Below are positions 42,986 through 52,508 of a DNA stretch of 64,000 nucleotides, piece after piece; position 1 is the first letter of the stretch; each line of letters starts with the position of its first letter. The position numbers and the translations under genes were made by a program. Source of the stretch: Neorhizobium sp. NCHU2750 (lineage in GTDB: Bacteria; Pseudomonadota; Alphaproteobacteria; Rhizobiales; Rhizobiaceae); assembly GCF_003597675.1 (NCBI RefSeq), contig NZ_CP030832.1:136148-200147 (forward strand). Reading direction: 5' to 3'. Under the pieces are notes generated by a model, which searched no databases, was not told the origin of the DNA, and was given only the letters and a program-made list of their open reading frames with translations.

Positions 42986-43365
42986 CGGTTTTCCCTCGTT
43001 AATCCCTGAACCGTTCCCACCAGAATGCGATTCTGTCACGTTGATGACTATGCCATCCTGCGTATTTCGGCGATTATCCCCATGAAAGCTTCGCTGAACG
43101 CTATTTGGCACATCTGGGGCCTTTTGGCAGTTGTGATGTGAATGTGAGCTTCGGCAATGAGCGAGACGCTTCACTCAGCATGCCGGATCGTTCCCATATG
43201 AAATCGAGTTCGCTTTGCAGATCTTCGGCCTCGATCTCGTCACGGAGAAATTGCGCCCCAACAAGGTCGCCGTCGTCCGACAGCCCCGATCGTGCGCTGA
43301 GCAGGCCGGGAATTCAGCGCACGGCGAAAGCGTCTCGTATCGGCGGATGGATATTCGGCATCTCA
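42986..43365. other. intergenic region between HU and traG
   Basis: About 380 bp without a convincing gene. It contains the HU promoter region and the 3' flank of traG. A minus-strand frame overlapping the traG end (43175-43504) lacks a plausible composition and was not annotated. Confidence 0.6.
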
Positions 43366-45342
43366 TCATCCGCCCGTCCCATTCGTCGATTTTATACCTT
43401 CCTCGGTCATCGACATGTCTTGAGGACCAGCCCTCCTGTGAGATCTGCTTTGCTCGACGCAGGCTCTCATATTCGCGCGGCGAAACCAGATGGCGCGACC
43501 GCACCTGAGCGGGGGATTGCCGGCGGTGAAGACGATCTGCTCGTCGGTGCGCATCCGCAGTACCTCATGGGGCTGGATCAGCGGCCGCGCCGCCATCTGC
43601 TTGGAACGTGTTCGCGAGGATCCTCGTGATTGGAAACTGCGGCTGACCTGGTCGACCTCGACCGTTGTCATGCCGCAGCGCCGAGAAATGTATTCGGCGG
43701 TTTCGGGATCGTTGATGGCTGCAAAGGAGATCCAGCTGGCGCTTTCGAACCATTTGCTCGACGCGTCGCGGCCCCCATAGGTCTCCCGTAGCTGACCGAT
43801 CGACTGGTAGATCATCGTCAGTGTGATGCCGTATTTGCGCCCGGCATCGCGCGCTGTCTCGAGAACGCGCATATAGCCAAGCCTTGCCGCTTCATCGAGG
43901 AGGAAGAGCGCATGTCCGCTGATCTCTCCATTTCGATTGTAAATGGCATTCAGGAACGAACCGATAATCACACGGGCAAGACCGGAATGCGTCTCGAGCG
44001 TCTTGAGATCGATGTTTATGAACACGTCGACCTGCCCTGAGGCGATGTCGTCGGTCGAAAAGGATCTGCCCGACACCAGACCTGCATAATTCGGATAGGA
44101 CAACCAGTGGGTCTCCTTGATCGCATTGGCATAGACACCGGAGAACGTCTCCGGCGTCATGTTGACGAACGCGGCGACGTTCTCCTTCACGAAGTCCGAC
44201 AGCGAGCTGTCGTAGATTTCCTGCAGGCGCTTGCGCAGCTGTGGCTCGGGCTCTGCCAGATTAGCCCGCACCTGGCGCAGTGTCTGATCCGTCTCGTCCG
44301 TCAGACCTGACAGGCAGACATCGGCAATCATAGCGGTCACCAGCTGCAGCCCGGAGGCGCGGAAGAAGTCATCGCGAACGCCCAAGGCGCGACCACTGTC
44401 GCTGACGATCCAGGACGCGACGGCTGCAATATCCTCTTCCTTCGTGCCGCCAAATTTGCCGATCCAGTCGAGCACGTTGAAGCCTGTCTGCGGTCGGTGC
44501 GGATCAAGGATGCGGATGCGGCGGCCGGCATTCTCGCGGTGTCTCGACACCTGCGGCGCAACTTCATTAGAGGGGTCGAGGAGAACAAGCGTACCGCCCC
44601 ATTTGAGGGCGGTCGGGATCGTCACCGACGTCGTCTTGAAACCGCCTGATCCAGCAAACACGATCCCGTGCGACGAGCCGAAGGATCCGTCGAAACACAG
44701 AAGTGGGACTTTACCACCCTTGCCCCAGCTTGTCCGGTCATTGGCACTGAACGGCCGGGCCGTTGTCTCATCCTCATCAACGCGGTACCGCTCTCCGACG
44801 ACAATACCGCCGGTTTCGGGGAAGAGCTTTTCCGCATCGCCAAGTCTCATCCAATCGGCGTCTCCATGAAGAGCGCGTTTGCCGACAATCCGTTTGGGCG
44901 CTGGCCGTGCAAAAGCCCCGTTGCCTTTCATGGCAACCCTCGATGCAAAACAGCCGGTCATCAGTGCTCCTGCCGCTCCGACCATCGTGGCGGGATCAAG
45001 ATAGGAGAGGCTCGACATATTCGACGTCACGTCGGTCGAGATTGCTGCCAGACGCATCGTTTCGCGCAGGACACCGACAAGGATGACAAGAAGGCAACCA
45101 AACCCGACCCCCGATCCGACGATCCTGATGTTGATCGACCCGGCTCGCGCAAAGATTGCGATGACACCGATTGCCGCGGCAACAAGATACGGCGATGCGA
45201 TACCGACGCGCCCGAATAAAAGCTTCGTAGCCTCTGTCTCGCCGAAGCGTGCAAGCCATTGCTCTACGCCCGTCAGACCGATGAATGCCGCCATCATCAG
45301 GGTTTGAGGCACAAGGAACGCGGCGAGCCTACCCATCGTCAT
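43366..45342 (-). CDS. traG: TraG, conjugative coupling protein (VirD4 family)
   Basis: 658 aa. N-terminal membrane segments ([40 protein letters not shown] and further) anchor a cytoplasmic hexameric ATPase. The Walker A variant is [20 protein letters not shown] and the Walker B is [20 protein letters not shown], as in Ti-plasmid TraG. It brings the TraA-bound DNA strand to the Trb channel. The start overlaps the 3' end of traD by 14 bp. It is the last gene of traC-traD-traG, transcribed away from oriT. Confidence 0.96.
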   Translation of the reverse strand: MTMGRLAAFLVPQTLMMAAFIGLTGVEQWLARFGETEATKLLFGRVGIASPYLVAAAIGVIAIFARAGSINIRIVGSGVGFGCLLVILVGVLRETMRLAAISTDVTSNMSSLSYLDPATMVGAAGALMTGCFASRVAMKGNGAFARPAPKRIVGKRALHGDADWMRLGDAEKLFPETGGIVVGERYRVDEDETTARPFSANDRTSWGKGGKVPLLCFDGSFGSSHGIVFAGSGGFKTTSVTIPTALKWGGTLVLLDPSNEVAPQVSRHRENAGRRIRILDPHRPQTGFNVLDWIGKFGGTKEEDIAAVASWIVSDSGRALGVRDDFFRASGLQLVTAMIADVCLSGLTDETDQTLRQVRANLAEPEPQLRKRLQEIYDSSLSDFVKENVAAFVNMTPETFSGVYANAIKETHWLSYPNYAGLVSGRSFSTDDIASGQVDVFINIDLKTLETHSGLARVIIGSFLNAIYNRNGEISGHALFLLDEAARLGYMRVLETARDAGRKYGITLTMIYQSIGQLRETYGGRDASSKWFESASWISFAAINDPETAEYISRRCGMTTVEVDQVSRSFQSRGSSRTRSKQMAARPLIQPHEVLRMRTDEQIVFTAGNPPLRCGRAIWFRRANMRACVEQSRSHRRAGPQDMSMTEEGIKSTNGTGG

Positions 45343-45544
45343 TGCCGAAGGCCTCCGATCCGATTGCGATCAATCGCGCGCGTTCGTTTTCGTCTAGGTT
45401 GATTCGGTGGCGAAGATCGATCAATGCGCCGAGAAGAAGCGCACGTTTTTCGTATCTCAGCCCTGCTTTGACGATCAGGCCGCCAAGTGCGATCTTTTCG
45501 CGGGTATCCTTTTTGCGCGCATCTGCCGTCGCTGAACGTGCCAT
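45329..45544 (-). CDS. traD: TraD, conjugal transfer accessory protein
   Basis: 71 aa beginning [20 protein letters not shown] and continuing [20 protein letters not shown], the canonical short TraD of Ti/Sym plasmids. GGCGAGG lies 9 bp before this ATG; an ATG at 45562 is an alternative. It overlaps traG by 14 bp. It supports DNA processing with TraC and TraA, but its exact activity is unknown. Confidence 0.9.
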   Translation of the reverse strand: MARSATADARKKDTREKIALGGLIVKAGLRYEKRALLLGALIDLRHRINLDENERARLIAIGSEAFGNDDG

Positions 45545-45548
45545 GCGA

Positions 45549-45851
45549 TCAAGCCTCGCCATTGCCGCTCGAAGCCTCGCCAGGCGGGACCGCCGAGGTC
45601 GTGTCCTCGCATTGACCTGCTCCTTTCCCCCTTCTGTCCGAAGCACTTCTCGCCGTCCCGCGCCCTGCCCGAAAGTCAGCTGAGATTTCCTCGAACCGCG
45701 ACTGCAGCACGGTCTCTTCGATATCGAGTTCGCCCAGGCCGGCCTTTAAGGCGAGGCGACCGATCCGTTCGGCTTCGCGCGTCTCCGCAGCCTTGAGCTG
45801 GTCCTGGAGCCTGGCGATCTCGTCGCGGATTTTCGAGGATGGCTTTTTCAT
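45549..45851 (-). CDS. traC: TraC, oriT-processing accessory protein
   Basis: 100 aa. Starts [20 protein letters not shown] and continues [20 protein letters not shown] and [20 protein letters not shown], the conserved TraC body. The Gly/Pro/Ser-rich tail is variable. The ATG at 45851 follows GGGAGAATGCCG. First gene of the minus-strand traCDG operon; the promoter lies in the oriT region. TraC helps relaxosome formation in the Ti system. Confidence 0.92.
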   Translation of the reverse strand: MKKPSSKIRDEIARLQDQLKAAETREAERIGRLALKAGLGELDIEETVLQSRFEEISADFRAGRGTARSASDRRGKGAGQCEDTTSAVPPGEASSGNGEA

Positions 45852-45927
45852 CCGGCATTCTCCCGTCATTGGAAAGCGGTGGCATGCGCCACAGATTTCC
45901 AGACGGACGGGTGCAAGGCACTAGGGT

Positions 45928-45939
45928 AAATTCTGCAAT
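45928..45939. promoter_or_regulatory. candidate TraR site (tra box) near oriT
   Basis: AAATTCTGCAAT. Its reverse complement shares ATTGCAGAATT with the sequence upstream of traI (63680-63691). It sits about 80 bp upstream of traC and 165 bp upstream of traA, a suitable place to drive one or both operons. Inferred from position and the shared 11-mer only. Confidence 0.4.
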
Positions 45940-45959
45940 CGCCATGGGCGATGCTTTGA

Positions 45960-46035
45960 TCAATCATCCGACCGCTCGACGAGAGCGGATCCGGAACGGC
46001 GCAATTATACGTCGCTGATGCGACGTTTTGTTTTT
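45960..46035. other. oriT: oriT, origin of conjugal transfer
   Basis: Lies between the divergent traC and traA genes, as in Ti plasmids. It contains the conserved block GGCGCAATTATACGTCGCTG (45998-46017) recognised by Q-type TraA relaxases. That block carries the inverted repeat CGTCGC-TGAT-GCGACG (46010-46025). A second small dyad, CCGCTC-GACGA-GAGCGG (45972-45988), lies just before it. The nick would fall near the inverted repeat. Exact boundaries are inferred. Confidence 0.85.
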
Positions 46036-46103
46036 GGCGCCCTGGCGGGGCCTCCGCGCTCTTCGACCCGGTGTTTTCAACTGAAAGAAGGAGCGTCGCT
46101 CTC

Positions 46104-49100
46104 GTGGCCGTCCCGCATTTCTCAGTCAGCATCGTCGCCCGCGGCCGCGGTGGGAGTGCGGTCATGTCGGCGGCATACAGGCATTGTGCCAGGATGGAAT
46201 ATGACCGTGAGGCCCGGACCATCGACTACACGCGCAAGCAAGGGCTGCTGCACGAAGAGTTTGTTATCCCCGTCGACGCGCCTGAATGGCTTCGCGCGAT
46301 GATCGCCGACCGATCCATCTCCGGCGCCTCCGAAGCGTTCTGGAACAAGGTCGAAGGCTTCGAGAAAAGGGCCGACGCGCAATTGGCCAAGGATGTCACA
46401 ATCGCACTGCCTGTCGAACTGTCGCCTGCTCAAAATATCGAGCTGGTGAGGGAGTTCGTGGCGGCACACATCACGCCAAAAGGCATGGTGGCCGACTGGG
46501 TCTTTCATGACGCGCCGGACAATCCGCACGTTCACCTGATGATGACAGTGCGACCGTTGACCGAACACGGTTTCGGCCCAAAGAAGGTTGCGATGGCGGG
46601 CCCTGACGGCAAGCCGATCCGCAATGATGCGGGCAAGATCGTCTACGATCTCTGGGCCGGCAATAGTGAGCACTTTAACCTGTTTCGTGATGGCTGGTTT
46701 GCCTGCCAGAACCGGCATCTTGCGCGCGCCGGTCTTGACATCCGCATCGATGGTCGGTCGTTCGAAAAGCAGGGGATCGAGCTGGCGCCGACTATCCATC
46801 TCGGCGTCGGCGCAAAAGCCATTGAGCGCAAAAGCGATCTCTCCGGTGACGCCGCCTCGCTTGAGAGGGTCGGGATGCAGGACGCGCGGCGTGAGCAGAA
46901 TGCGCGACGGATCACGAGTAGTCCCGATCTGGTGATCGACATGATTATGCGGGAAAGGAGCGTTTTCGACAGCCACGATGTCGCAAAAATCCTGTATCGC
47001 TATACCGCCGATGCCGTGCTGTTCCAGAACCTGATGGCGCGCATCCTGCAGAGCCCACAGATCCTGCGGCTGGACGTCGAGCGGATCGATTTCGCCACGG
47101 GGCAACGTCTCCCGGCAAAATACACGAGCCGCGCGATGATCCGGCTTGAAGCCGCAATGACCAACCGGGCGGTGTGGTTGTCGAACCGATCCTCGCATCG
47201 TGTTGAAGCTCGTGTTCTCGGCGCAACCTTTGCCCGTCATGACACGCTGTCCGACGAGCAGAAGACTGCCATCCAGCATATTGTGGCAAGCCCCCGAGTT
47301 TCCGCCGTGATCGGGCGTGCCGGTGCAGGCAAGACGACGATGATGAAGGCGGCACGAGAGGTCTGGGAGAACAGCGGATACCGCGTTGTCGGTGGTGCTC
47401 TTGCAGGCAAGGCAGCGGAAGGCCTCGCTCATGAAGCCGGCATTTCGTCACGCACCTTGTCCTCCTGGGAGTTGCGATGGAACCGACACCGTGACTTGCT
47501 CGACGACAAGACGATCTTCGTTCTTGATGAAGCCGGCATGGTGTCATCAAGACAGATGGCCTTTTTCGTGGATATGGTTGTCAGGACAGGCGCAAAGCTT
47601 GTCCTGATCGGCGATCCGGAACAATTGCAACCGATCGAGGCGGGTGCCGCTTTCCGCACCATTGCCGATCGTATCGGTTATGCCGAGCTGGACACAATCT
47701 ATCGACAGCATGATCCGTGGATGCGCGATGCGTCGATGGATCTTGCCCGTGGAGATATCGGTAAGGCGATCGAGACCTATCGGACCAACGGCAGGATCAT
47801 CGGCGCTGATCTCAAGGCGCAGGCCGTCGAGCATCTCATCGACGACTGGAGCCGTGACTACGATCTGACAAAGACATCATTGATCCTTGCCCATCTTCGC
47901 CGCGATGTTCGGCTCCTGAACATGGCCGCTCGCGAAAAGCTCGTTGAAGGCGGCATCATCAAAAACGGTTCGCCGTTTATGACAGCTGACGGCAAGCGCA
48001 TGTTTTCGGCCGGCGATCAGATCATGTTTCTGCGAAACGAAGCATCGCTGGGCGTCAAGAACGGTACGCTGGCCAAGGTCGTAGAGGCAGGACCGGGTCG
48101 CATCGTCGCGGAATTTGGTGAGGGTGTGCGGCGACATCGTATCTCGGTCGAACAGCGCTTTTACAACAGTGTAGACCATGGATACGCCGCCACCGTGCAC
48201 AAAAGCCAGGGAGCGACCGTTGACACCGTCAAGGTGCTGGCCTCGCTCTCGCTGGACCGCCACCTGACCTATGTGGCGATGACCCGCCATAGAGAAGATC
48301 TGCGGGTCTATTACGGCCGGCGATCCATCGACAAAGCCGGTGGGCTCGTCAAAGTCCTTTCCCGCCGAAACGCCAAGGAGACGACACTCGACTATGCGGG
48401 CGGGCGGCTCTACGCGCAGTCTCTCCGATTTGCGCAGGCGCGCGGGCTTCATATAGCCAATATCGCGAGAACGCTCCTACGCGACCGTTTGGAATGGACG
48501 TTACGACAACGCAGCAAATTTGCCGAACTCACTGGCCGGCTTGCCGCCCTCGGCAAGAGGTTGGGCCTGATGGAGAACGCCCCTGCCCCTCGATCAATGG
48601 AGAAGAAACCCTTGGTTTCTGCAACGACGACATTCCCGCAATCCATCGACGACGTGGTAGACAGCAAACTCAATGCTGATCCTGCTCTCGCGCAGCAATG
48701 GAACGAGGTGTCGACGCGTTTCTATTCCGTGTTTGCCAACCCGGCAGACGCGTTCAAGACTGTCGATATCGATCGCATGTTGACCGACGACGTCACGGCC
48801 AAATCCACAATCGCGCGGATTGTCTGCGAGCCCGAACGGTTCGGTGCCCTCAAGGGTAAGGCAGGTTTGCTTGCGACCCCGAGGGACAAGGCTGATCGTC
48901 AACGCGCCCTCAGCAACGTTCAGCCGCTCGCAGACAGTATTTCTGACTTCCTGCGACAGCGCGGCGATGCAGAGCGGCAATACCGGTTAGAGGAGCTCAC
49001 TGCGCGCCAGCGACATGAGCTGGAAATTCCTGCCCTTTCGACAAGCACAAACAGCGTCCTCGAGCGCGTACGCGATGCGATCGATCGCAACGACCTACCG

Positions 49101-49403
49101 GCAGGTCTGGGTTATGCGCTCGCAGACAAGCTAGCAAAGGCAGAGCTCGACGAATTTGCCAAGGCTGTCTCCCGACGTTTCGGGGACAGGACCTTTCTGG
49201 CAATTGGGGCCAGGGATGTGACCGGCGACGTCTTCCGCCAGATCAGCGCCGGCATGAGCGACACACAGCAGGCTGAGCTGCGACAAGCGTGGCCGGCGAT
49301 GCGCACCGTTCAGCAGATGGTGGCACATGTGCGAAGCGATGAAGCGTTAAAGGCATCCGAGGCGATGCGTGTAACCCAGTCAAAGGGGCTCTCGTTGAAA
49401 TGA
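46104..49403 (+). CDS. traA: TraA, relaxase-helicase
   Basis: 1099 aa. The N-terminal MobA/MobL (Q-type) relaxase reads VPHFSVSIVARGRGGSAVMS and AAYRHCARMEYDREARTIDY, then WVFHDAPDNPHVHLMMTVRP with the HxHxH-like metal site. The central SF1 helicase has VSAVIGRAGAGKTTMMKAAR (Walker A), TIFVLDEAGMVSSRQMAFFV (Walker B) and YAATVHKSQGATVDTVKVLA (motif V). It nicks oriT, stays bound to the strand and unwinds it. The GTG at 46104 is chosen because homologues begin at this point, with AAGGAG upstream. Overlaps traF by 4 bp. Confidence 0.96.
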   Translation: MAVPHFSVSIVARGRGGSAVMSAAYRHCARMEYDREARTIDYTRKQGLLHEEFVIPVDAPEWLRAMIADRSISGASEAFWNKVEGFEKRADAQLAKDVTIALPVELSPAQNIELVREFVAAHITPKGMVADWVFHDAPDNPHVHLMMTVRPLTEHGFGPKKVAMAGPDGKPIRNDAGKIVYDLWAGNSEHFNLFRDGWFACQNRHLARAGLDIRIDGRSFEKQGIELAPTIHLGVGAKAIERKSDLSGDAASLERVGMQDARREQNARRITSSPDLVIDMIMRERSVFDSHDVAKILYRYTADAVLFQNLMARILQSPQILRLDVERIDFATGQRLPAKYTSRAMIRLEAAMTNRAVWLSNRSSHRVEARVLGATFARHDTLSDEQKTAIQHIVASPRVSAVIGRAGAGKTTMMKAAREVWENSGYRVVGGALAGKAAEGLAHEAGISSRTLSSWELRWNRHRDLLDDKTIFVLDEAGMVSSRQMAFFVDMVVRTGAKLVLIGDPEQLQPIEAGAAFRTIADRIGYAELDTIYRQHDPWMRDASMDLARGDIGKAIETYRTNGRIIGADLKAQAVEHLIDDWSRDYDLTKTSLILAHLRRDVRLLNMAAREKLVEGGIIKNGSPFMTADGKRMFSAGDQIMFLRNEASLGVKNGTLAKVVEAGPGRIVAEFGEGVRRHRISVEQRFYNSVDHGYAATVHKSQGATVDTVKVLASLSLDRHLTYVAMTRHREDLRVYYGRRSIDKAGGLVKVLSRRNAKETTLDYAGGRLYAQSLRFAQARGLHIANIARTLLRDRLEWTLRQRSKFAELTGRLAALGKRLGLMENAPAPRSMEKKPLVSATTTFPQSIDDVVDSKLNADPALAQQWNEVSTRFYSVFANPADAFKTVDIDRMLTDDVTAKSTIARIVCEPERFGALKGKAGLLATPRDKADRQRALSNVQPLADSISDFLRQRGDAERQYRLEELTARQRHELEIPALSTSTNSVLERVRDAIDRNDLPAGLGYALADKLAKAELDEFAKAVSRRFGDRTFLAIGARDVTGDVFRQISAGMSDTQQAELRQAWPAMRTVQQMVAHVRSDEALKASEAMRVTQSKGLSLK

Positions 49404-49966
49404 AACAGCAACCCGCGCTCCCGAACGCCATGCGCCGAGCCCGAAAATATGTGTTCGCCTCGTTTCTCGTTGCGACGGTGATCATAGTTGTTGGAGCCGG
49501 CTCGCTGGGTTGCGGGGGATATCGTGTGAACCTGACGCCGAGCGAACCCATTGGTCTGTGGCGCATCGCATCCATGAATGCTCCGCCTCGCGTCGGCGAT
49601 ACATTGTTCGTCTGCATGCCCGACAATGCCATGATGCGGGAAGCACGGTTGCGCGGATATCTCCGCTTCGGCCTATGCGCAGGCCGTACCGCGCCGCTTA
49701 TCAAGACCGTTGCGGCGCTGACCGGCCAGTTCATCGAGGTTGGAGCCGAGGTCAGGATCGATGGGCGATTGCTTGCACACTCGCGACTATTGGCCGTCGA
49801 TGGACGGCAGCGGCCGTTAACGCCTTATGCAGGCGGCGAACTCATGGCCGGTGAAGTCTACCTGCACTCGGATTTTCCCGGTTCATTCGATTCTCGCTAT
49901 TTCGGTCCGCTGCCCATCAAAAACGTACTGGGCCTGGCCCAGGAGGTGTTAACCTATGCGCCGTGA
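49400..49966 (+). CDS. traF: TraF, pilin-maturation peptidase (S26 family)
   Basis: 188 aa with one N-terminal membrane helix (VFASFLVATVIIVVGAGSLG). The active-site Ser is in NLTPSEPIGLWRIASM and the Lys is in PLIKTVAALTGQFIEVGAEV. The C-terminal HSDFPGSFDSRYFGPLPIKN is the family signature. TraF processes and cyclises the TrbC pilin in the periplasm. Start overlaps the traA stop (ATGA); 11-bp overlap with traB. Confidence 0.93.
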   Translation: MKQQPALPNAMRRARKYVFASFLVATVIIVVGAGSLGCGGYRVNLTPSEPIGLWRIASMNAPPRVGDTLFVCMPDNAMMREARLRGYLRFGLCAGRTAPLIKTVAALTGQFIEVGAEVRIDGRLLAHSRLLAVDGRQRPLTPYAGGELMAGEVYLHSDFPGSFDSRYFGPLPIKNVLGLAQEVLTYAP

Positions 49967-51116
49967 TCGCCTCCGCCTGACGGGACTGGTGGGAATTGCC
50001 GCTCTTTGCGGATGGATGGGCTGGAATGGGGATGTGCTTCTCCTGCCTTTGTCGATCCTGTTTCCGGCCTTGTGGTCTGGGGCGCGGACACGCTGGCAGG
50101 CGGCGTTCATCTCCGCTGGCTATTTTCTGGCGGCTGCGCACGGCCTGCCGCAGGGTGTGGCAAATTTCTACTCGGCCGAGGTCTGGCCGGGCCTGCTGTT
50201 GTGGATGGCCGCTTCCTCGATCTTCATCTGCGTGCACGCATTTTGCTGGGCCAATGCGACGGTCAAGGATCGGTCACTGCGATATCTCGGCGCGTGCGCC
50301 GTGATGGCTGTACCACCGGCCGGAATACTCGGCTGGGCCAACCCGGTGACTGCGGCCGGCGTACTCTTTCCAGGATGGGGATGGGCTGGTCTGGGAGCGA
50401 CGCTGATCGGCCTGGCACTGATGGCCACAAGCTATCGTCCCTTCGTAGCAATGATCATGTGCGGGTTCTGGATCTGGTCCGCAACGCATTGGACACCGGC
50501 GATCTCACCCTCTGGATGGCAGAGCATCGATCTTCAATTTGGCGCGTCGCTTGGTCGCGAGGGAAGCCTGCAACGAGAACAAGAACTTGTGTCCATGGCA
50601 AGACGGCACTCATCAGGAACTGTTGTCATCTTCCCCGAGAGTACGCTCGGATTCTGGACGCCAACCTCACGTCACTTCTGGCAGAAATCACTCGAAGAGA
50701 CCAACGTCACCGTCATTGCCGGCGCAGCGGTCGTCGATCAGAGCGGTTACGACAATGTGCTGGTGCGGATCACGGCCATGAGTTCCAGTATCATCTACCG
50801 TGAGCGCATGCCTGTGCCAGGCGCCATGTGGCAGCCTTGGAGGCGTCTGATGGATGACGCGGGCGGCGCCCGCGCCCATCTTTTCACCAATCCTGTGGTT
50901 TCCTTAAGCTCAACCAGACTTGCGCCGCTTATCTGCTACGAACAGCTGCTCGTCTGGCCGATACTGCAATCCATGCTCCATGATCCCGATATCATAGTGG
51001 CCGTCGGAAATGGTTGGTGGACCGCCGGTACCTCAATCGTCGCCATCCAGCGCGCGACCACGCGGGCCTGGGCGCTCCTTTTCAACATACCTTTCGTACT
51101 GTCCTTCAACACCTGA
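49956..51116 (+). CDS. traB: TraB, conjugal transfer protein (nitrilase/Lnt-like)
   Basis: 386 aa. Several N-terminal membrane helices (GDVLLLPLSILFPALWSGAR; SIFICVHAFCWANATVKDRS) are followed by a carbon-nitrogen hydrolase domain. It has Glu in SSGTVVIFPESTLGFWTPTS and Cys in RLAPLICYEQLLVWPILQSM. It is related to apolipoprotein N-acyltransferase. In the Ti plasmid, traB increases transfer efficiency; the substrate is not known. It overlaps traF by 11 bp and precedes traH. Confidence 0.92.
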   Translation: MRRDRLRLTGLVGIAALCGWMGWNGDVLLLPLSILFPALWSGARTRWQAAFISAGYFLAAAHGLPQGVANFYSAEVWPGLLLWMAASSIFICVHAFCWANATVKDRSLRYLGACAVMAVPPAGILGWANPVTAAGVLFPGWGWAGLGATLIGLALMATSYRPFVAMIMCGFWIWSATHWTPAISPSGWQSIDLQFGASLGREGSLQREQELVSMARRHSSGTVVIFPESTLGFWTPTSRHFWQKSLEETNVTVIAGAAVVDQSGYDNVLVRITAMSSSIIYRERMPVPGAMWQPWRRLMDDAGGARAHLFTNPVVSLSSTRLAPLICYEQLLVWPILQSMLHDPDIIVAVGNGWWTAGTSIVAIQRATTRAWALLFNIPFVLSFNT

Positions 51117-51127
51117 TCGGAGAGACC

Positions 51128-51727
51128 ATGCTCGATGCTGCGCTGATTGCTCACTGTGCTGACCCCAGCCTGACGCCTGCCATCGTGGAGCAGTTCGTTG
51201 AGGCGGCCGGATCGGATGATCCGCTGGCTATCACTGTCAGGTGGGGTGACAAGAAAATCCTCCTCACCAAGCCGGCCACCACCGAGGAAGCGCTCGAAAT
51301 CGTCAGGCAAAACGCAGTCATGGCCACCGTTCGTGTTGGCATTACTCAACTGCCTGTCGGTTACGGTGTCGGCAAGGTCGAGCAACTCGACGGCAAGCTT
51401 CTGGACGCCTGCGACAATCTTAGAACCGGAACTGCCATGTTCGCGAAGATCGCACGCATCGTCACCCGATGGTACGGCAATCCGACTGACAAAGCTGTTC
51501 TCACCCAACTGTTCGACGATGCAGTTGTCGCCTGGAGAACTGGTGTCTTCAGGAATCAGAAGGTCTTCTCAGCGGCTGATCCTGGGGGGCAAACCTTCCT
51601 TGTCGTTGAGCCGAGCGAGAAAATCGATCCTCAGCACGACAACGCTCGCCTATCCCCGGACCATCCCAATGTCGGTGAGAATGCGGAGATAAGAGTGGAT
51701 CTGTCGCATATCGGTATCGATCCATGA
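51128..51727 (+). CDS. traH: TraH, conjugal transfer protein
   Basis: 199 aa, soluble. Conserved TraH blocks: MLDAALIAHCADPSLTPAIV, FAKIARIVTRWYGNPTDKAV and LTQLFDDAVVAWRTGVFRNQ. GGAGAG lies 5 bp before the ATG, 11 bp after the traB stop. In Ti plasmids it is the last gene of traAFBH and is not strictly required for transfer. It ends 8 bp from the convergent XRE gene. Confidence 0.9.
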   Translation: MLDAALIAHCADPSLTPAIVEQFVEAAGSDDPLAITVRWGDKKILLTKPATTEEALEIVRQNAVMATVRVGITQLPVGYGVGKVEQLDGKLLDACDNLRTGTAMFAKIARIVTRWYGNPTDKAVLTQLFDDAVVAWRTGVFRNQKVFSAADPGGQTFLVVEPSEKIDPQHDNARLSPDHPNVGENAEIRVDLSHIGIDP

Positions 51728-51735
51728 GCAGGCTC

Positions 51736-51972
51736 CTAGCCGCTCACATTGCCCTCCGGGTCAGGTTTCCATGATATGAGTTCGACAGGGTCAGCACCAA
51801 GAGCGTTGGCGATCAGGCCAAGCACAGTGAGCGTGGCACTTTTCTTCCCGCGTTCGATATCGCCGATATAGCGGGAGCTCAGGCCACAGCGATGGGCCAA
51901 TTCTTCCTGCGACATGTTCATGCCATGACGGGTACGACGCAAGTTGACCGCCATGATCCCGTTGAGATCCAT
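51736..51972 (-). CDS. XRE-family regulator next to traM
   Basis: 78 aa, single-domain repressor: GIMAVNLRRTRHGMNMSQEE, LAHRCGLSSRYIGDIERGKK and SATLTVLGLIANALGADPVE. The serine-rich recognition helix and absence of any other domain are typical of autoregulated repressors. Two perfect palindromes with GGAAC/GGTTC half-sites lie in the 100 bp upstream, which is also the traM promoter region. Not part of the standard Ti tra set as I know it, so it may add a layer to quorum control (inference). Confidence 0.88.
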   Translation of the reverse strand: MDLNGIMAVNLRRTRHGMNMSQEELAHRCGLSSRYIGDIERGKKSATLTVLGLIANALGADPVELISWKPDPEGNVSG

Positions 51973-52008
51973 AAGGGAAGCGGAACGCCAATCATAACGA
52001 TCCGACTA

Positions 52009-52022
52009 GGAACTATAGTTCC
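52009..52022. promoter_or_regulatory. palindromic operator candidate 1
   Basis: GGAACTATAGTTCC, perfect 14-bp palindrome 37 bp upstream of the XRE start codon. Confidence 0.6.
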
Positions 52023-52069
52023 GATTCGACAATCGATATGCTATGGTCGGGCGGTTCTCCAATATTTTT

Positions 52070-52080
52070 GGTTCGGAACC
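52070..52080. promoter_or_regulatory. palindromic operator candidate 2
   Basis: GGTTCGGAACC, perfect palindrome using the same GGAAC/GGTTC half-sites, 60 bp before the predicted traM start. Confidence 0.5.
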
Positions 52081-52139
52081 ATGATTGCCGCATCCGAACC
52101 TTTCATATCTTTTGCCCTCGTAGCCAGTGGGTTTGACAT

Positions 52140-52508
52140 TTGTCAGCTCGTAGCGCTACGTCAACGGAACCAATAGGCGGCGTTGACCCGCGTTTGCCGG
52201 AAGTGGAGCCTCTCTTGAACGTTACAGACAAGGCGACTCTCGAGGCGCTCGTGATCGAAAAGATCCGAGCCCACCGTCGTCAGATCGAGTCCGACCAGCT
52301 GGTCTACGACGAATGGGTTCGAGCAAGTGAAGATACTACAGTTTCCGCAATGGTGCTGCAGGCCATGCAGGACGCGTATCTCGCCCGCCAGGATAAGGCC
52401 GACCGGCTCCAGGAAGAGCTCTCAGAGCTCATCGATACCCTTGGGTATGTTCCAGCCGTTCCGGAAGACGAAAATGAGCAGGCGGTCAGCACCAACCCCT
52501 ATCCTTAA
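52140..52508 (+). CDS. traM: TraM, TraR antiactivator
   Basis: 122 aa predicted; the conserved part matches TraM: LEALVIEKIRAHRRQIESDQ, LVYDEWVRASEDTTVSAMVL, DAYLARQDKADRLQEELSEL and DTLGYVPAVP. TraM binds TraR and blocks activation until enough AHL and TraR accumulate. The family is usually about 102 aa, so the TTG at 52140 may be too early; in-frame TTG (52194) and GTG (52203) codons would give shorter proteins. Its 3' end overlaps the 3' end of the convergent traR gene by 23 bp. Confidence 0.88.
   Translation: MSARSATSTEPIGGVDPRLPEVEPLLNVTDKATLEALVIEKIRAHRRQIESDQLVYDEWVRASEDTTVSAMVLQAMQDAYLARQDKADRLQEELSELIDTLGYVPAVPEDENEQAVSTNPYP

Noticed and set aside
43175..43504. 109-codon frame overlapping the traG 3' end
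   Set aside because: Random-looking composition and a large overlap with traG, which already ends at the usual length.
46122..47432. 436-codon frame antisense to traA
   Set aside because: Mirror of a strongly conserved coding region with no family resemblance; a by-product of high GC content.
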